NCBI RefSeq assembly: GCF_001700515.1
Contig: NZ_MAUD01000160.1
Span: 1 to 57,810 of the forward strand
DNA length: 57,810 nt
Source: Streptomyces lushanensis
Lineage (GTDB): Bacteria; Actinomycetota; Actinomycetes; Streptomycetales; Streptomycetaceae
Direction: 5' to 3'
Shown: positions 1 through 8,500 of the stretch, piece after piece
Numbering within the stretch: the first letter of the stretch is position 1
Layout: each line of letters begins with the position of its first letter
Translations under genes and position numbers: made by a program
Notes under the pieces: model-generated
Seen by the model: only the letters and a program-made list of their open reading frames with translations
Databases searched by the model: none
Told to the model about the DNA's origin: nothing

Positions 1-5
1 GCCCG

Positions 6-87
6 TGTCACCCGGGTGACAGCGGCGTTTCCCGGACTCCCGGGGCGCCCGGCGTGGCACAGATCCAGGAACGCAGGATCCAGGAAC
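6..87. promoter_or_regulatory. Possible operator region upstream of the DraG-family operon
   Basis: A perfect 16-bp palindrome, TGTCACCCGGGTGACA, lies at 6-21. It is followed by two direct copies of GATCCAGGAAC at 62-72 and 77-87, spaced 15 bp apart. The first gene of the operon starts at 119 with GAAAGGG about 7 nt upstream. Palindromes and direct repeats at this distance from a start codon are typical of regulator sites, but no regulator gene lies in the window and the region is cut by the window edge. Confidence 0.3.
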
Positions 88-118
88 ACAGCACAGGCTC
101 GCGCGAAAGGGCCACATC

Positions 119-1279
119 ATGGAGTCCACCGCGTGCGATGCCGCCGCCGCTGCCGCCGTCCCTGCCGCGGGCTCTCCCGATGCCCCCGCCGCCTCCGCCG
201 CCGCCCCTTTTCCCGCTGCTCCCGCCGCTCCCGCCGCCCTCGCCGTCGGCGCTTCCGCCGCTTCTCCCGATGGCGAGGCGCGCGGCGCGCTCGCCGTACT
301 CCGTGACCGGGCCCGTGGCGCGCTGCTGGGACTCGCCGTCGGTGACGCGCTCGGCGCCCCCGCGGAGAACATGCGCCCCTCCGAGATCCGCCGCCGCTGG
401 GGCCGTATCGAGGGCTTCGTGTCCGAGACTCCGGCGGGCACGGACGACACGGAATACGCCATCTTCTCCGGGCTGCTGCTGGCCAGACACGGCTCTGCGC
501 TGACCGTCGCCCATGTCGAGAAGGCCTGGCACCACTGGCTCGCCGATCTGGACGAGGGTCCGTTCCGCGGTGCGGGCTTCAGCGAGCGCGGCACGCTGGA
601 GAACCTGCGGCGCGGACTCGCGGCGCCGATCACGGCCCAGCACCGGCACGCCTGGAGCGACGGTCTCGCGATGCGCGCGGCGCCCTTCGGTGTCTTCGCG
701 GCGGGCCGCCCGCGCGAGGCTGCGCGGCTGGTCGCCGTGGACGGCAGCGTCAGCCACGAGGGCGAGGGCATCTACGGCGGCCGTGCCGTGGCGGCCGGTG
801 TCGCCGCCGCGATGACCGGCGCCGGACCCGACTCGGTGATCGCGGCGGCGCTCTCCGTCGTCCCCATGGACTCCTGGACGGCCCGCACCCTGCGCCGGGG
901 AGTCGTCGCCGCGCGACGCGCGTACCCGGACACCCTCGCGCTGGAGCGCGCGGTCCGCTCCTCGGTGGTCATCGGCGGCTATCCCTGGACCGATCTGGCC
1001 CCGGAGGCGGTGGGCCTGGCCTTCGGCGCGTTCGCCGCGGCCCGCGGCGACTTCCGGCTGTCGGTGCTGACCGCCGTCAACATGGGCCGCGACGCGGACA
1101 CCACGGCGGCGGTGGCGGGCGCCCTGGCCGGAGCGGTGTCGGGGGCCCGTGCGATCCCGCCGGAATGGTCCTCGGTCATCGGGCCCGCGCGCGGGAGCTG
1201 TCTGCCCTCGATGCGCGGCTACCACGTCCTGGACATCGCCGACCTGCTCACGCCCGACGAGGACGAGGTGACGCCATGA
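119..1279 (+). CDS. ADP-ribosylglycohydrolase (DraG/ARH) family protein, first of four
   Basis: This 386-residue protein belongs to the family that hydrolyses N- or O-glycosidic bonds to ADP-ribose using two Mg ions. The first 55 residues are an Ala/Pro-rich low-complexity tail, and the fold starts near residue 60. The family motifs are visible: GLAVGDALGAP at 71-81, the metal motif GTDDTEYA at 107-114, and NMGRDADTTA at 321-330 carrying the second set of metal-binding Asp residues. The active site therefore looks complete. There is no signal peptide, so it should be cytoplasmic. Its stop codon overlaps the next start (ATGA), making it the first gene of a coupled operon. The ATG at 119 has GAAAGGG upstream; a start nearer residue 55 is possible. 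The true substrate cannot be told from sequence and could be ADP-ribose, another ribosyl compound or a protein adduct. Confidence 0.85.
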   Translation: MESTACDAAAAAAVPAAGSPDAPAASAAAPFPAAPAAPAALAVGASAASPDGEARGALAVLRDRARGALLGLAVGDALGAPAENMRPSEIRRRWGRIEGFVSETPAGTDDTEYAIFSGLLLARHGSALTVAHVEKAWHHWLADLDEGPFRGAGFSERGTLENLRRGLAAPITAQHRHAWSDGLAMRAAPFGVFAAGRPREAARLVAVDGSVSHEGEGIYGGRAVAAGVAAAMTGAGPDSVIAAALSVVPMDSWTARTLRRGVVAARRAYPDTLALERAVRSSVVIGGYPWTDLAPEAVGLAFGAFAAARGDFRLSVLTAVNMGRDADTTAAVAGALAGAVSGARAIPPEWSSVIGPARGSCLPSMRGYHVLDIADLLTPDEDEVTP

Positions 1280-2844
1280 CACGGGCGGCCGGCGACACCC
1301 GTCGGGCGGAAGCGGACACGGACGACCGCACGGACGCCAGGGCCGGTGCGGACGCCAGGGACGGTACGGACGCCAGGGACGGTACGGGTACCGGTATCGG
1401 TACGGGCGGCGAAATCCGTACGGACAGGGGGCTGCCGGGCCGCGCCGGGCACGGTGCGCCGTACCCTTCCTCCGGCGGCGGGACCGGAGCACCGCACGGA
1501 CCCGGTCAGGACGGCAGCGGCCGGGATCCGTCGCGGCGGATCGAGGGGCTGCTGCTCGGGCTGGCCGCGGGGGACGCCGCGGGATGGCCCGCCGCCCGGC
1601 ACCGGGCCGCCCGGATGCCCGAGTGGACGCGTCGGCTCACCCGCGAGCTGGACACCTTCGCCGAGCAGAACGCGACCACCACCCTGCCCGTCCCCATCGC
1701 CCTCAACCAGCCTCCCGAGCCGCTCCGGCTCGGCCCCTCCGACGACGCCGAATGGGCGGCCTTCACCGCCGAGTCCGTACTCGTCGCCGCCGGGGACCAC
1801 TTCCAGGGTCTCGGCGCCGACCGCCGGATGCGCGCCGCGATCGCCCTCTCCTGGAACTCCCTCGCCAGCGAGATCGCCGCCGCCGCCAACCGCGCGCCCG
1901 AGGTGGAGTCCGCCGTACCGCCGCTGCGGGCGCGGATCTCCGTACGCGCGGGTCTCGGCAATCTCGCCACCGGGCTGCGCCCGCCCGCCACCGGCCACGA
2001 CAACCCGCACTTCTTCGACGACGCCGCCTGCGTACGGGCCGCCGTACTCGCCGTCGTCCACCCCGGCGATCCGTCCGCCGCCGCCGAACTCGCCGAGTTC
2101 GACGCCCGGTACACCCAGGACGGGGACGGTGTGCACGGCGCCCGCGCCATGGCCGCCGCCGTCGCGGGCGCGCTCGGCGGCGCGGACGCCGAGACGGCCG
2201 TCGACGCCGCCCTCGCCCAGCTGCCCGGCACCACGGAGATCGGCCGGAACGCCCGTCATGCCCTGAAGCTTGCCCGGGACTTCGCCGGGGAGCCGTCCGG
2301 CGCCTTCGCGCTCGTGCCGCTGCTCGAACATCAGATCGTCGACCATGTCTACAGCTACGGCATCGCCGCCGCCGAGACCGTTCCCGTCGCGCTCGCCCTC
2401 ACCCTCGCCGCGCGGGGCGAGGTCAGCGGCGCGGTGCCGGCCGCCGCCTGCCTCTCCCGGGTCGCCGACTCCGCCCCCGCGCTCGCCGGCGCGCTGACCG
2501 GCGCGCTCGGCGGCGGCGACTCCGTACCCGCCACCTGGCGGGACGCCTGCCGCACCCTCGCGGGCTGCGCCCTGCCCCGGCTCGCCAGAACCGATCTGGT
2601 GGAACTCGCCGGGCTGCTGACAGCCACGGAACTGACCGCTCCGGGTGGACAATTCCGGCATGACGACGCTGAGCACTCCCCCCGCACCGGCCCCGAAACC
2701 GGACCCGGACCCGGACTCGACGCCGGCCGCCGCCGCCGCGAAGGACACACACCCGACCGGCACCCGCACGACGCGGACACACACGGCGACACGCACCCTC
2801 GCCGACCGGATCACCGGCTGTCTGATCGGAGCGGCGGTCGGTGA
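1276..2844 (+). CDS. Divergent ADP-ribosylglycohydrolase family protein with degenerate metal motifs
   Basis: The 522-residue product starts at the ATG that overlaps the upstream stop. Residues 1-85 are low complexity and include three 6-residue repeats (DARAGA, DARDGT, DARDGT) encoded by three 18-bp DNA repeats at 1331-1384. The ARH-like core begins near RRIEGLLLGLAAGDAAGWP. The first metal motif reads GPSDDAEWA rather than S/T-D-D-T. The C-terminal motif reads SRVADSAPALAGAL and lacks the usual GRDxDT, so catalysis is doubtful and a regulatory or altered-substrate role is possible. The last 61 residues are a basic, repetitive tail that overlaps the next gene by 185 bp in another frame. This is out of step with the tight 4-base junctions elsewhere in the operon and may reflect a late frameshift. 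Confidence 0.75.
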   Translation: MTRAAGDTRRAEADTDDRTDARAGADARDGTDARDGTGTGIGTGGEIRTDRGLPGRAGHGAPYPSSGGGTGAPHGPGQDGSGRDPSRRIEGLLLGLAAGDAAGWPAARHRAARMPEWTRRLTRELDTFAEQNATTTLPVPIALNQPPEPLRLGPSDDAEWAAFTAESVLVAAGDHFQGLGADRRMRAAIALSWNSLASEIAAAANRAPEVESAVPPLRARISVRAGLGNLATGLRPPATGHDNPHFFDDAACVRAAVLAVVHPGDPSAAAELAEFDARYTQDGDGVHGARAMAAAVAGALGGADAETAVDAALAQLPGTTEIGRNARHALKLARDFAGEPSGAFALVPLLEHQIVDHVYSYGIAAAETVPVALALTLAARGEVSGAVPAAACLSRVADSAPALAGALTGALGGGDSVPATWRDACRTLAGCALPRLARTDLVELAGLLTATELTAPGGQFRHDDAEHSPRTGPETGPGPGLDAGRRRREGHTPDRHPHDADTHGDTHPRRPDHRLSDRSGGR

Positions 2845-4036
2845 CGCGCTCGGCGGTCCGGTCGAGGGCTATTCCCCCGAACAGATCGTCGAACGCCACG
2901 GCGGCCGGATCTCCGGCATCGTCGGTCCCTGGAACGAGAACTGGCGCACCGCCCGCCCGATCGCGCCGTACCACAAGGGCGACGGCCATGTCACCGACGA
3001 CACCCTGATGACCCATGCGCTGATCCGGGTGTACGAGACCGTGCGCGACCATCTCGACGCGTACGCGGTCGCCGACCATCTCGTCCCCGATCTGATGGCC
3101 ACCCCCCGCTGGATCCCCGAGCTGGAGACCGAGGCACCGCTCCTCCAGCGGATCTTCCTCGCCGAGAAGTGGATGGTGGCCCGGCTGCACTACGGGCACG
3201 TCGATCCGCGCGAGGCGGGCGCCGGGAACATCGTCAACTGCGGCGCGGCGATGTACATGGCACCGGTGGGACTGGTCAACGCGGCGCATCCGGCCGCCGC
3301 GTACGCCGAGGCGATCGATCTGGCGGGCGCGCACCAGTCGTCGTACGGGCGGGAGGCGGCGGGCGTGTTCGCCGCGGCGGTCGCCGCCGCGTGTCTCCCG
3401 GACGCCACGCCCGCGACCATCGTCGAGACCTGTCTCACGCTCGCCAAGGACGGCACGCGCGCCGCGATCCTGGCGGTACGCGATGTCGCCTCCCGGCACC
3501 GTGACACGGAGTCCGCGCTGCGCGGGCTGCGCGAGGCCGTCGCGCCCTTCGACACGGTCGGCCCGCACTACCGCAGCCCCGCGCTGGGCGCCCGCCGCCC
3601 GTCCCGGGTGCACTCCATCGAGGAACTTCCCATCGCACTGGGGATGTTGCTGATCGGCGGCGGCGACTACCACCGTACGGTGCTGGGCTCGGTCAACTAC
3701 GGACGGGACTGCGACTCCATCGCCACGATGAGCGGGGCCCTCGCCGGGGCGCTGGGCGGCGAGTCCGCCGTCCCGGCGGACTGGGCGAGGCGCGTGGCCG
3801 ACGCGAGCCGGCTCGATCTGCACGCTCCGGCCCGGGTGCTGACCGAGGTGGCGTACGAGGTCTTCACCCGCGACACGGAACGGCGGCGCGCGCACGAGAG
3901 CGCGTTCGCGCGGATGACGGACACCCGGCTGATCGACGTCCCCGCCGATGTGGCCGACGGCGGCCCGTACGAGGCACCGCACGGCGCCCCGCACGAGGCA
4001 CGGCGTACCGAGACCCGGCCGGCGGCGGCGCGATGA
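2660..4036 (+). CDS. ADP-ribosylglycohydrolase (DraG/ARH) family protein, third of four
   Basis: The 458-residue protein has a Pro/Thr-rich N-terminus of about 50 residues, then a clear ARH domain. The domain opens with ADRITGCLIGAAVGDALGG, followed by HVTDDTLMTHAL (first metal motif), the internal segment NIVNCGAAMYMAPVG, and NYGRDCDSIATMSGALAGA (second metal motif). All expected metal ligands are present, so it should be an active hydrolase. NIVNCGAAM is typical of ARH subfamilies distinct from that of the first gene, so the paralogues are not recent duplicates. I chose ATG 2660; GTG 2645 in the same frame is the alternative. Its 5' end overlaps the preceding ORF by 185 bp. Its stop overlaps the next start by 4 bp. 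Confidence 0.85.
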   Translation: MTTLSTPPAPAPKPDPDPDSTPAAAAAKDTHPTGTRTTRTHTATRTLADRITGCLIGAAVGDALGGPVEGYSPEQIVERHGGRISGIVGPWNENWRTARPIAPYHKGDGHVTDDTLMTHALIRVYETVRDHLDAYAVADHLVPDLMATPRWIPELETEAPLLQRIFLAEKWMVARLHYGHVDPREAGAGNIVNCGAAMYMAPVGLVNAAHPAAAYAEAIDLAGAHQSSYGREAAGVFAAAVAAACLPDATPATIVETCLTLAKDGTRAAILAVRDVASRHRDTESALRGLREAVAPFDTVGPHYRSPALGARRPSRVHSIEELPIALGMLLIGGGDYHRTVLGSVNYGRDCDSIATMSGALAGALGGESAVPADWARRVADASRLDLHAPARVLTEVAYEVFTRDTERRRAHESAFARMTDTRLIDVPADVADGGPYEAPHGAPHEARRTETRPAAAR

Positions 4037-5577
4037 CGGACCTCCGCGTCACCTGGGTGCAGCCCGAGGATCTGATCGGTCATGAGCTGCGCCAGGCCTC
4101 GGAGGACGGCCGTGACGCGACGGCCGTCTCCCACCGCTGGCACACGGCGGGCGGCGCCCCGGCCCCGCCTCGCGCGGGTGCCTCACCGGCTCCTCCGTCG
4201 CCGGGTCTGCGGGCGCTGGCCGGGGAGCTGCTGGACGAACTGGCGCGGCTGCCGTCCGCGCGGGAACAGGACGAGCCGACGGACCTCGCCGCGATCAGAT
4301 CGGCGTGCCCCGACTGGCCGGCCGCCCGGGACGCGCGGGAGGGGCCCGGCCCCCGTACGGCCGGTGCGCGGCCGGCGGACACCCCGCCTCGCCCTCGGGC
4401 CGGCGCCACCGCGTCCGTTCCGCCGGACCGGCCGCCGCCGGGGCGGGCCCCCGTTGATCCCGCCGTCGCCCGGCTCCATGCCGCCTGGCTCGGCCGGGCG
4501 GCCGGGTGTCTGCTGGGCAAGCCCGTCGAGAAGCTGCCCCTCCGGGGGATCCGGGCCATCGCGCGCGCCACCGGGAACTGGCCGCTGCACACCTGGTTCA
4601 CCGCCGAGGGACTGCCTCGGGATCTCGCCGACGCCTATCCCTGGAACCGCCGTTCCGCGCCGACCTCGCTCGCCGAGAACATCGACGGGATGCCCGAGGA
4701 CGACGATCTCAGCTACCCCGTGCTCAATCTGCTGCTGCTCCAGCGCCACGGCCGGGACTTCACCACCTCGGACGTCGCCCGGCTGTGGCTGGACGAACTG
4801 CCGGCCGGCCGTACGTTCACCGCCGAGCGCGTCGCGTACCGCAATCTGCTCTGCGGGATCGAGCCGCCGCACACCGCCCGGTACCGCAATCCGTACCGGG
4901 AGTGGATCGGCGCGGCGATCCGGGCCGATACGCACGGCTGGACGCACCCGGGCGATCCCGGGGCCGCCGCCGCGCAGGCGCACCGGGAGGCGACGCTCAC
5001 GCACACGGCGAACGGCGTCTACAGCGCGATGTTCGTCGCGGCCACCGTCGCCGCCGCGGCCGGGCCCGCGGACATCAGGACCGGCCCCGCGGACAGAGGG
5101 ACCGGCGCGGCCGGTGCCCGTACCGCCGGACCGCCCGATGTGCACGCCTGCCTCCGCGCCGGGCTGTCCGTCGTACCGCCCGCCTCCCGGCTCGCCGAGG
5201 CCGTACGCCTCGGGATCGAATCCGCCCGCGCCCAGGCCGACTTCGCGGCCGTCGTCGATCTGCTGCACTCCGCCTACGGCCACTACCACTGGGTCCACGC
5301 CGTGCCCAACGCCGCGCTGCTCGCCGCGGCGCTCACCCATGCCGACGGCGACTTCGGCGGCTCCATCTGCCGTGCCGTGTCGGGCGGCTGGGACACCGAT
5401 TCGAACGGGGCCACGGCCGGTTCCGTCGCCGGGCTGCTCACCGGGGACCCGGCCGGGCTGCCCGAGCGGTGGACGGCCCCGCTCAAGAACCGGCTGGCGA
5501 CCTCCGTCGCCGGTCTCGACGGCATCGGCTTCGACACGCTCGCAGAACTCACCCGCAGGGAGGCGCTCCGCCCATGA
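4033..5577 (+). CDS. ADP-ribosylglycohydrolase family protein, fourth of four, with an N-terminal extension
   Basis: This 514-residue protein starts at an ATG overlapping the previous stop (ATGA). Residues 1-45 (beginning MTDLRVTWVQPEDLIGHELR) form a short ordered segment separated from the main domain by an Ala/Pro linker. The ARH-like domain starts near AWLGRAAGCLLGKPVEKLP. It has a GMPEDDDLSYPVLNLL motif in place of the classical TDDT and ends with SGGWDTDSNGATAGSVAGLL, a recognised variant of the second metal motif (WDTDSNGAT). The internal segment NPYREWIGAAIRADTHGW supports membership of a divergent ARH subfamily. It is probably catalytic, with a substrate different from those of the first and third proteins. 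It is coupled to the downstream kinase gene by another ATGA overlap. Confidence 0.82.
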   Translation: MTDLRVTWVQPEDLIGHELRQASEDGRDATAVSHRWHTAGGAPAPPRAGASPAPPSPGLRALAGELLDELARLPSAREQDEPTDLAAIRSACPDWPAARDAREGPGPRTAGARPADTPPRPRAGATASVPPDRPPPGRAPVDPAVARLHAAWLGRAAGCLLGKPVEKLPLRGIRAIARATGNWPLHTWFTAEGLPRDLADAYPWNRRSAPTSLAENIDGMPEDDDLSYPVLNLLLLQRHGRDFTTSDVARLWLDELPAGRTFTAERVAYRNLLCGIEPPHTARYRNPYREWIGAAIRADTHGWTHPGDPGAAAAQAHREATLTHTANGVYSAMFVAATVAAAAGPADIRTGPADRGTGAAGARTAGPPDVHACLRAGLSVVPPASRLAEAVRLGIESARAQADFAAVVDLLHSAYGHYHWVHAVPNAALLAAALTHADGDFGGSICRAVSGGWDTDSNGATAGSVAGLLTGDPAGLPERWTAPLKNRLATSVAGLDGIGFDTLAELTRREALRP

Positions 5578-6455
5578 CCGGCATCGTGGTCCTCGGCAGC
5601 ACCAACATGGATCTCGTCGTGTTCGTCGCGGGCGCGCCGAAGCTCGGCGAGACCGTCACCGGCCGGGAGTTCCGTACGATCCCCGGCGGCAAGGGCGCCA
5701 ACCAGGCCGTCGCCGCCGCCCGCCTGGGCGGCGAGGTGGCGATGATCGGCGCGGTCGGTGAGGACCAGTACGGCGAGCTGCTGCGGCACACGCTCGCCGC
5801 GTCCGCCGTCGACACGGATCTGCTGCGCACCGTGGAAGGTCCCTCCGGCACGGCCCATGTCGTCGTCGACGACGAGGGCGGCAACGCGATCGTGGTGATT
5901 CCCGGCGCGAACGGCACCGTCACCCGTCTCGTGCCCGGCGACGAGAGCGTCATCGCCGCCGCCGACGCCCTGCTCCTCCAGCTCGAACTGCCGCTCTCCG
6001 CCGTACTGGCCGGCGCCGAGGCGGCCCGCCGCCACGGCGTACGGACCGTCCTCACACCGGCTCCCGCGCAGCCCCTGCCGCCCGCACTGCTCGCGACGGT
6101 CGATCTGCTGGTGCCGAACGAGCACGAAGCGGCCACCCTCACCGGCATCGCCGACGCCCGCGCCGCGGCGCGGGCCCTGCTGCGGCAGGTCCCCGAGGTC
6201 GTGATCACTCTCGGGGCCGCGGGCAGTCTGTACGCGGCCCGGGGCGCCGGGACCGTCACCGTGCCCGCACCCCGGGTCGAGGCCGTGGACACCACGGGCG
6301 CCGGTGACACCTATGTGGGCGCGCTCACCGTCGCGCTCGGCGAGGGCAGACCGATGCCCGAGGCGATGCGCTGGGCCTCGGCCGCCGCCGCGCTCTGCGT
6401 CCAGCGCCACGGGGCGTCCACCTCCATGCCGTACCGCACCGAGATCGAGGTCTGA
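5574..6455 (+). CDS. Ribokinase-type PfkB family carbohydrate kinase
   Basis: The 293-residue protein has the ribokinase hallmarks. The N-terminus GIVVLGSTNMDLV is typical, PGGKGANQAVAAARLG is PfkB signature 1, and VDTTGAGDTYVGAL near residue 240 is signature 2 with the catalytic Asp. The length fits ribokinase (about 300 residues). The expected reaction is ATP-dependent phosphorylation of ribose or a related free sugar at C5. Placed directly behind four glycohydrolases that would release ribosyl groups, it could trap the freed sugar as a phosphate for the pentose-phosphate pathway; that is inference from context. It overlaps the upstream stop by 4 bp and abuts the next start with no gap (TGA then ATG). 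Confidence 0.88.
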   Translation: MTGIVVLGSTNMDLVVFVAGAPKLGETVTGREFRTIPGGKGANQAVAAARLGGEVAMIGAVGEDQYGELLRHTLAASAVDTDLLRTVEGPSGTAHVVVDDEGGNAIVVIPGANGTVTRLVPGDESVIAAADALLLQLELPLSAVLAGAEAARRHGVRTVLTPAPAQPLPPALLATVDLLVPNEHEAATLTGIADARAAARALLRQVPEVVITLGAAGSLYAARGAGTVTVPAPRVEAVDTTGAGDTYVGALTVALGEGRPMPEAMRWASAAAALCVQRHGASTSMPYRTEIEV

Positions 6456-7688
6456 ATGACCATGTCAGCCACCACCGCGAACACACCGGACGACGCCCCC
6501 GCGCCCACCCCGCTCTCCGGCCTTCGGGTGCTCGATCTCGCGACGCTCTTCGCCGGTCCGCTCGCCGCCACCCTGCTCGGCGACTTCGGCGCCGACGTCA
6601 TCAAGGTCGAGCACCCCACCCGTCCCGATCCCTCGCGCGGCCACGGTCCGGCCAAGGACGGTGTGGGCCTGTGGTGGAAGCTGCTCGGCCGCAACAAACG
6701 GGCGATCACCCTCGATCTCTCCACTCCGGGCGGACGCGACGTCCTGCTCCGGCTCGCCGCCGGCGCGGATGTGGTCATCGAGAACTTCCGGCCGGGCACC
6801 CTGGAGAAGTGGGGTCTCGGCTGGACCGAGCTCTCCCTGGCCAATCCCCGGCTCGTACTGACCCGGGTGACGGGCTTCGGCCAGTTCGGGCCGTACGCCC
6901 GCCGCCCCGGATTCGGCACCCTCGCCGAGGCCATGAGCGGCTTCGCGGCCGTCACCGGTGAGCCCGACGGACCGCCCACGCTGCCGCCCTTCGGTCTCGC
7001 CGACTCCATCGCCGCGCTGGCCACGGCGTACGCGGTGATGACCGCGCTCGGCGGCCGGGCGCTGACGGGCCGCGGTCAGGTGGTCGATCTGGCGATCATC
7101 GAGCCGATCCTGACCGTGCTCGGACCGCAGCCGCTCTGGTACGACCAGCTCGGCCTGGTCCAGCCCCGTACCGGCAACCGCTCCACCAACAACGCGCCAC
7201 GCAACACGTACCGCGCCGCCGACGGTTCCTGGCTGGCGGTCTCCACCTCGGCCCAGTCGGTCGCGGAGCGGGTGATGCGGCTGGTGGGCCGGCCCGAGCT
7301 GATCGCCGAGCCGTGGTTCACCACCGGCGGCGGGCGGGCCCGGCACGCGGACGTCCTGGACGAGGCCGTCGGCGGCTGGATCGCCCGGCACACCCGCGCC
7401 GAGGCGATGGCCGCGTTCGAGGAGGCCGAGGCGGCGATCGCGCCCGTCTACGACATCGGCGACGTCATGGCCGACCCGCAGTACATCGCGCTGGACAGCG
7501 TCACCGAGGTCGCCGATCCGGAGCTGGGCACCCTGCGGATGCAGAACGTCCTCTTCCGGCTCTCCGAGACGCCGGGCGCCATCCGCTGGGCGGGCCGGCC
7601 CCATGGCGCGGACACCGACACGGTCCTGGCCGAGCTGGGCCTGACCGCGTCCGAGATCGGCGCGCTCCGGGCGGACGGAGCGCTGTGA
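6456..7688 (+). CDS. Family III CoA-transferase (CaiB/BaiF type)
   Basis: This 410-residue protein has the usual length and opening of the formyl-CoA transferase family: LSGLRVLDLATLFAGPLAA, then LGDFGADVIKVEHP, then NKRAITLDLSTPGGR. Asp183 in the segment PFGLADSIAAL matches the catalytic aspartate that forms the acyl-CoA anhydride intermediate. It should move CoA between a carboxylic acid and an acyl-CoA donor in the cytoplasm. The next gene encodes a CitE/HpcH lyase whose start overlaps this stop. Such pairs in known pathways activate a hydroxy-dicarboxylate such as malate or citramalate and cleave the CoA ester, so I infer an activation-and-cleavage pair. The natural acid is not determined by the sequence. 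Confidence 0.88.
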   Translation: MTMSATTANTPDDAPAPTPLSGLRVLDLATLFAGPLAATLLGDFGADVIKVEHPTRPDPSRGHGPAKDGVGLWWKLLGRNKRAITLDLSTPGGRDVLLRLAAGADVVIENFRPGTLEKWGLGWTELSLANPRLVLTRVTGFGQFGPYARRPGFGTLAEAMSGFAAVTGEPDGPPTLPPFGLADSIAALATAYAVMTALGGRALTGRGQVVDLAIIEPILTVLGPQPLWYDQLGLVQPRTGNRSTNNAPRNTYRAADGSWLAVSTSAQSVAERVMRLVGRPELIAEPWFTTGGGRARHADVLDEAVGGWIARHTRAEAMAAFEEAEAAIAPVYDIGDVMADPQYIALDSVTEVADPELGTLRMQNVLFRLSETPGAIRWAGRPHGADTDTVLAELGLTASEIGALRADGAL

Positions 7689-8494
7689 CCACTCCGCTCA
7701 CCTGGCTGTACGTCCCCGGGGACCGTCCGGAGGTGATGGCGAAGGCGCTCTCGTGCGGCGCGGATGTCGTGATCGTGGATCTGGAGGACGCGGTGGCTCC
7801 GGACCGCAAGGAGTACGCGCGCGACGCCATCGCCGCGCTGCTGTCCTCGCCGCATCCGGTCCCGGTCCATGTCCGGATCGCCGACGAGCACGACCTGCCG
7901 TCGCTGGTCGGCCTGCCGGGGCTGTCCGGGCTCCGCCTCCCGAAGGTGACCCATGCCTCCGACATCCACCGCGTCGCGGCACGGGCCCCGGACATCGCGC
8001 TGTACGCCCTGCTCGAATCGGCGCTCGCCCTGGAGAACGCCCACGCCATCGCGGGCGCGCATCCGGCGGTACGGGGCATCTCGCTGGGCGAGGCGGACCT
8101 GCGCGCCGATCTGGGGGTACGTGAGGACTCCGGCCTGGACTGGGCCCGCAGCCGGGCCGTGGTGGCGGCCCGCGCGGCGGGCCTGTCGCCACCGGTCCAG
8201 TCGGTGTTCCCGGACGTCCGTGACATGGACGGGCTGGCGGCCTCCTGCCGCCATGGCCGGGCCCTGGGCCTGCTGGGCCGCGCGGCCATCCACCCGCGCC
8301 AGCTCCCGGTCATCGAGCGGGCCTATCTGCCCACGCCGCGGGAGGTCGCCGAGGCCGAGGAGATCGTCGCGGCGGCGGCGGCCGAGGCGGGCGCGCACGC
8401 CCTTCCGGACGGCCGCTTCGTCGACGCGGCGATCGTGGCGGCGGCGAGGAGGACGCTCGCGCTGGCGCGCCGGGAGGGGACACGCTGCGGCTGA
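7685..8494 (+). CDS. CitE/HpcH/HpaI family CoA-ester lyase
   Basis: The GTG start at 7685 overlaps the upstream TGA (GTGA) and gives a 269-residue protein, the normal size for CitE-like beta-lyases. Recognisable segments are TWLYVPGDRPEVMAKAL, GADVVIVDLEDAVAPDRK (metal and CoA region), LPKVTHASDI, LLESALALENAHAIA and ISLGEADLRADLGV, whose acidic residues bind Mg. The reaction is probably retro-Claisen cleavage of a malyl-CoA or citramalyl-CoA-like ester to acetyl-CoA plus a 2-oxoacid. The gene closes the operon. Only 7 bp after its stop the dispersed repeat copy A begins. The exact substrate is unknown. Confidence 0.85.
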   Translation: MTTPLTWLYVPGDRPEVMAKALSCGADVVIVDLEDAVAPDRKEYARDAIAALLSSPHPVPVHVRIADEHDLPSLVGLPGLSGLRLPKVTHASDIHRVAARAPDIALYALLESALALENAHAIAGAHPAVRGISLGEADLRADLGVREDSGLDWARSRAVVAARAAGLSPPVQSVFPDVRDMDGLAASCRHGRALGLLGRAAIHPRQLPVIERAYLPTPREVAEAEEIVAAAAAEAGAHALPDGRFVDAAIVAAARRTLALARREGTRCG

Positions 8495-8500
8495 CGCGGT

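Noticed and set aside
8..1492. Long minus-strand open frame opposite the first ARH gene
   Set aside because: It is a shadow frame of a high-GC gene: it is Arg/Pro-rich, shows no family motifs, and the plus strand has a clear ARH protein.
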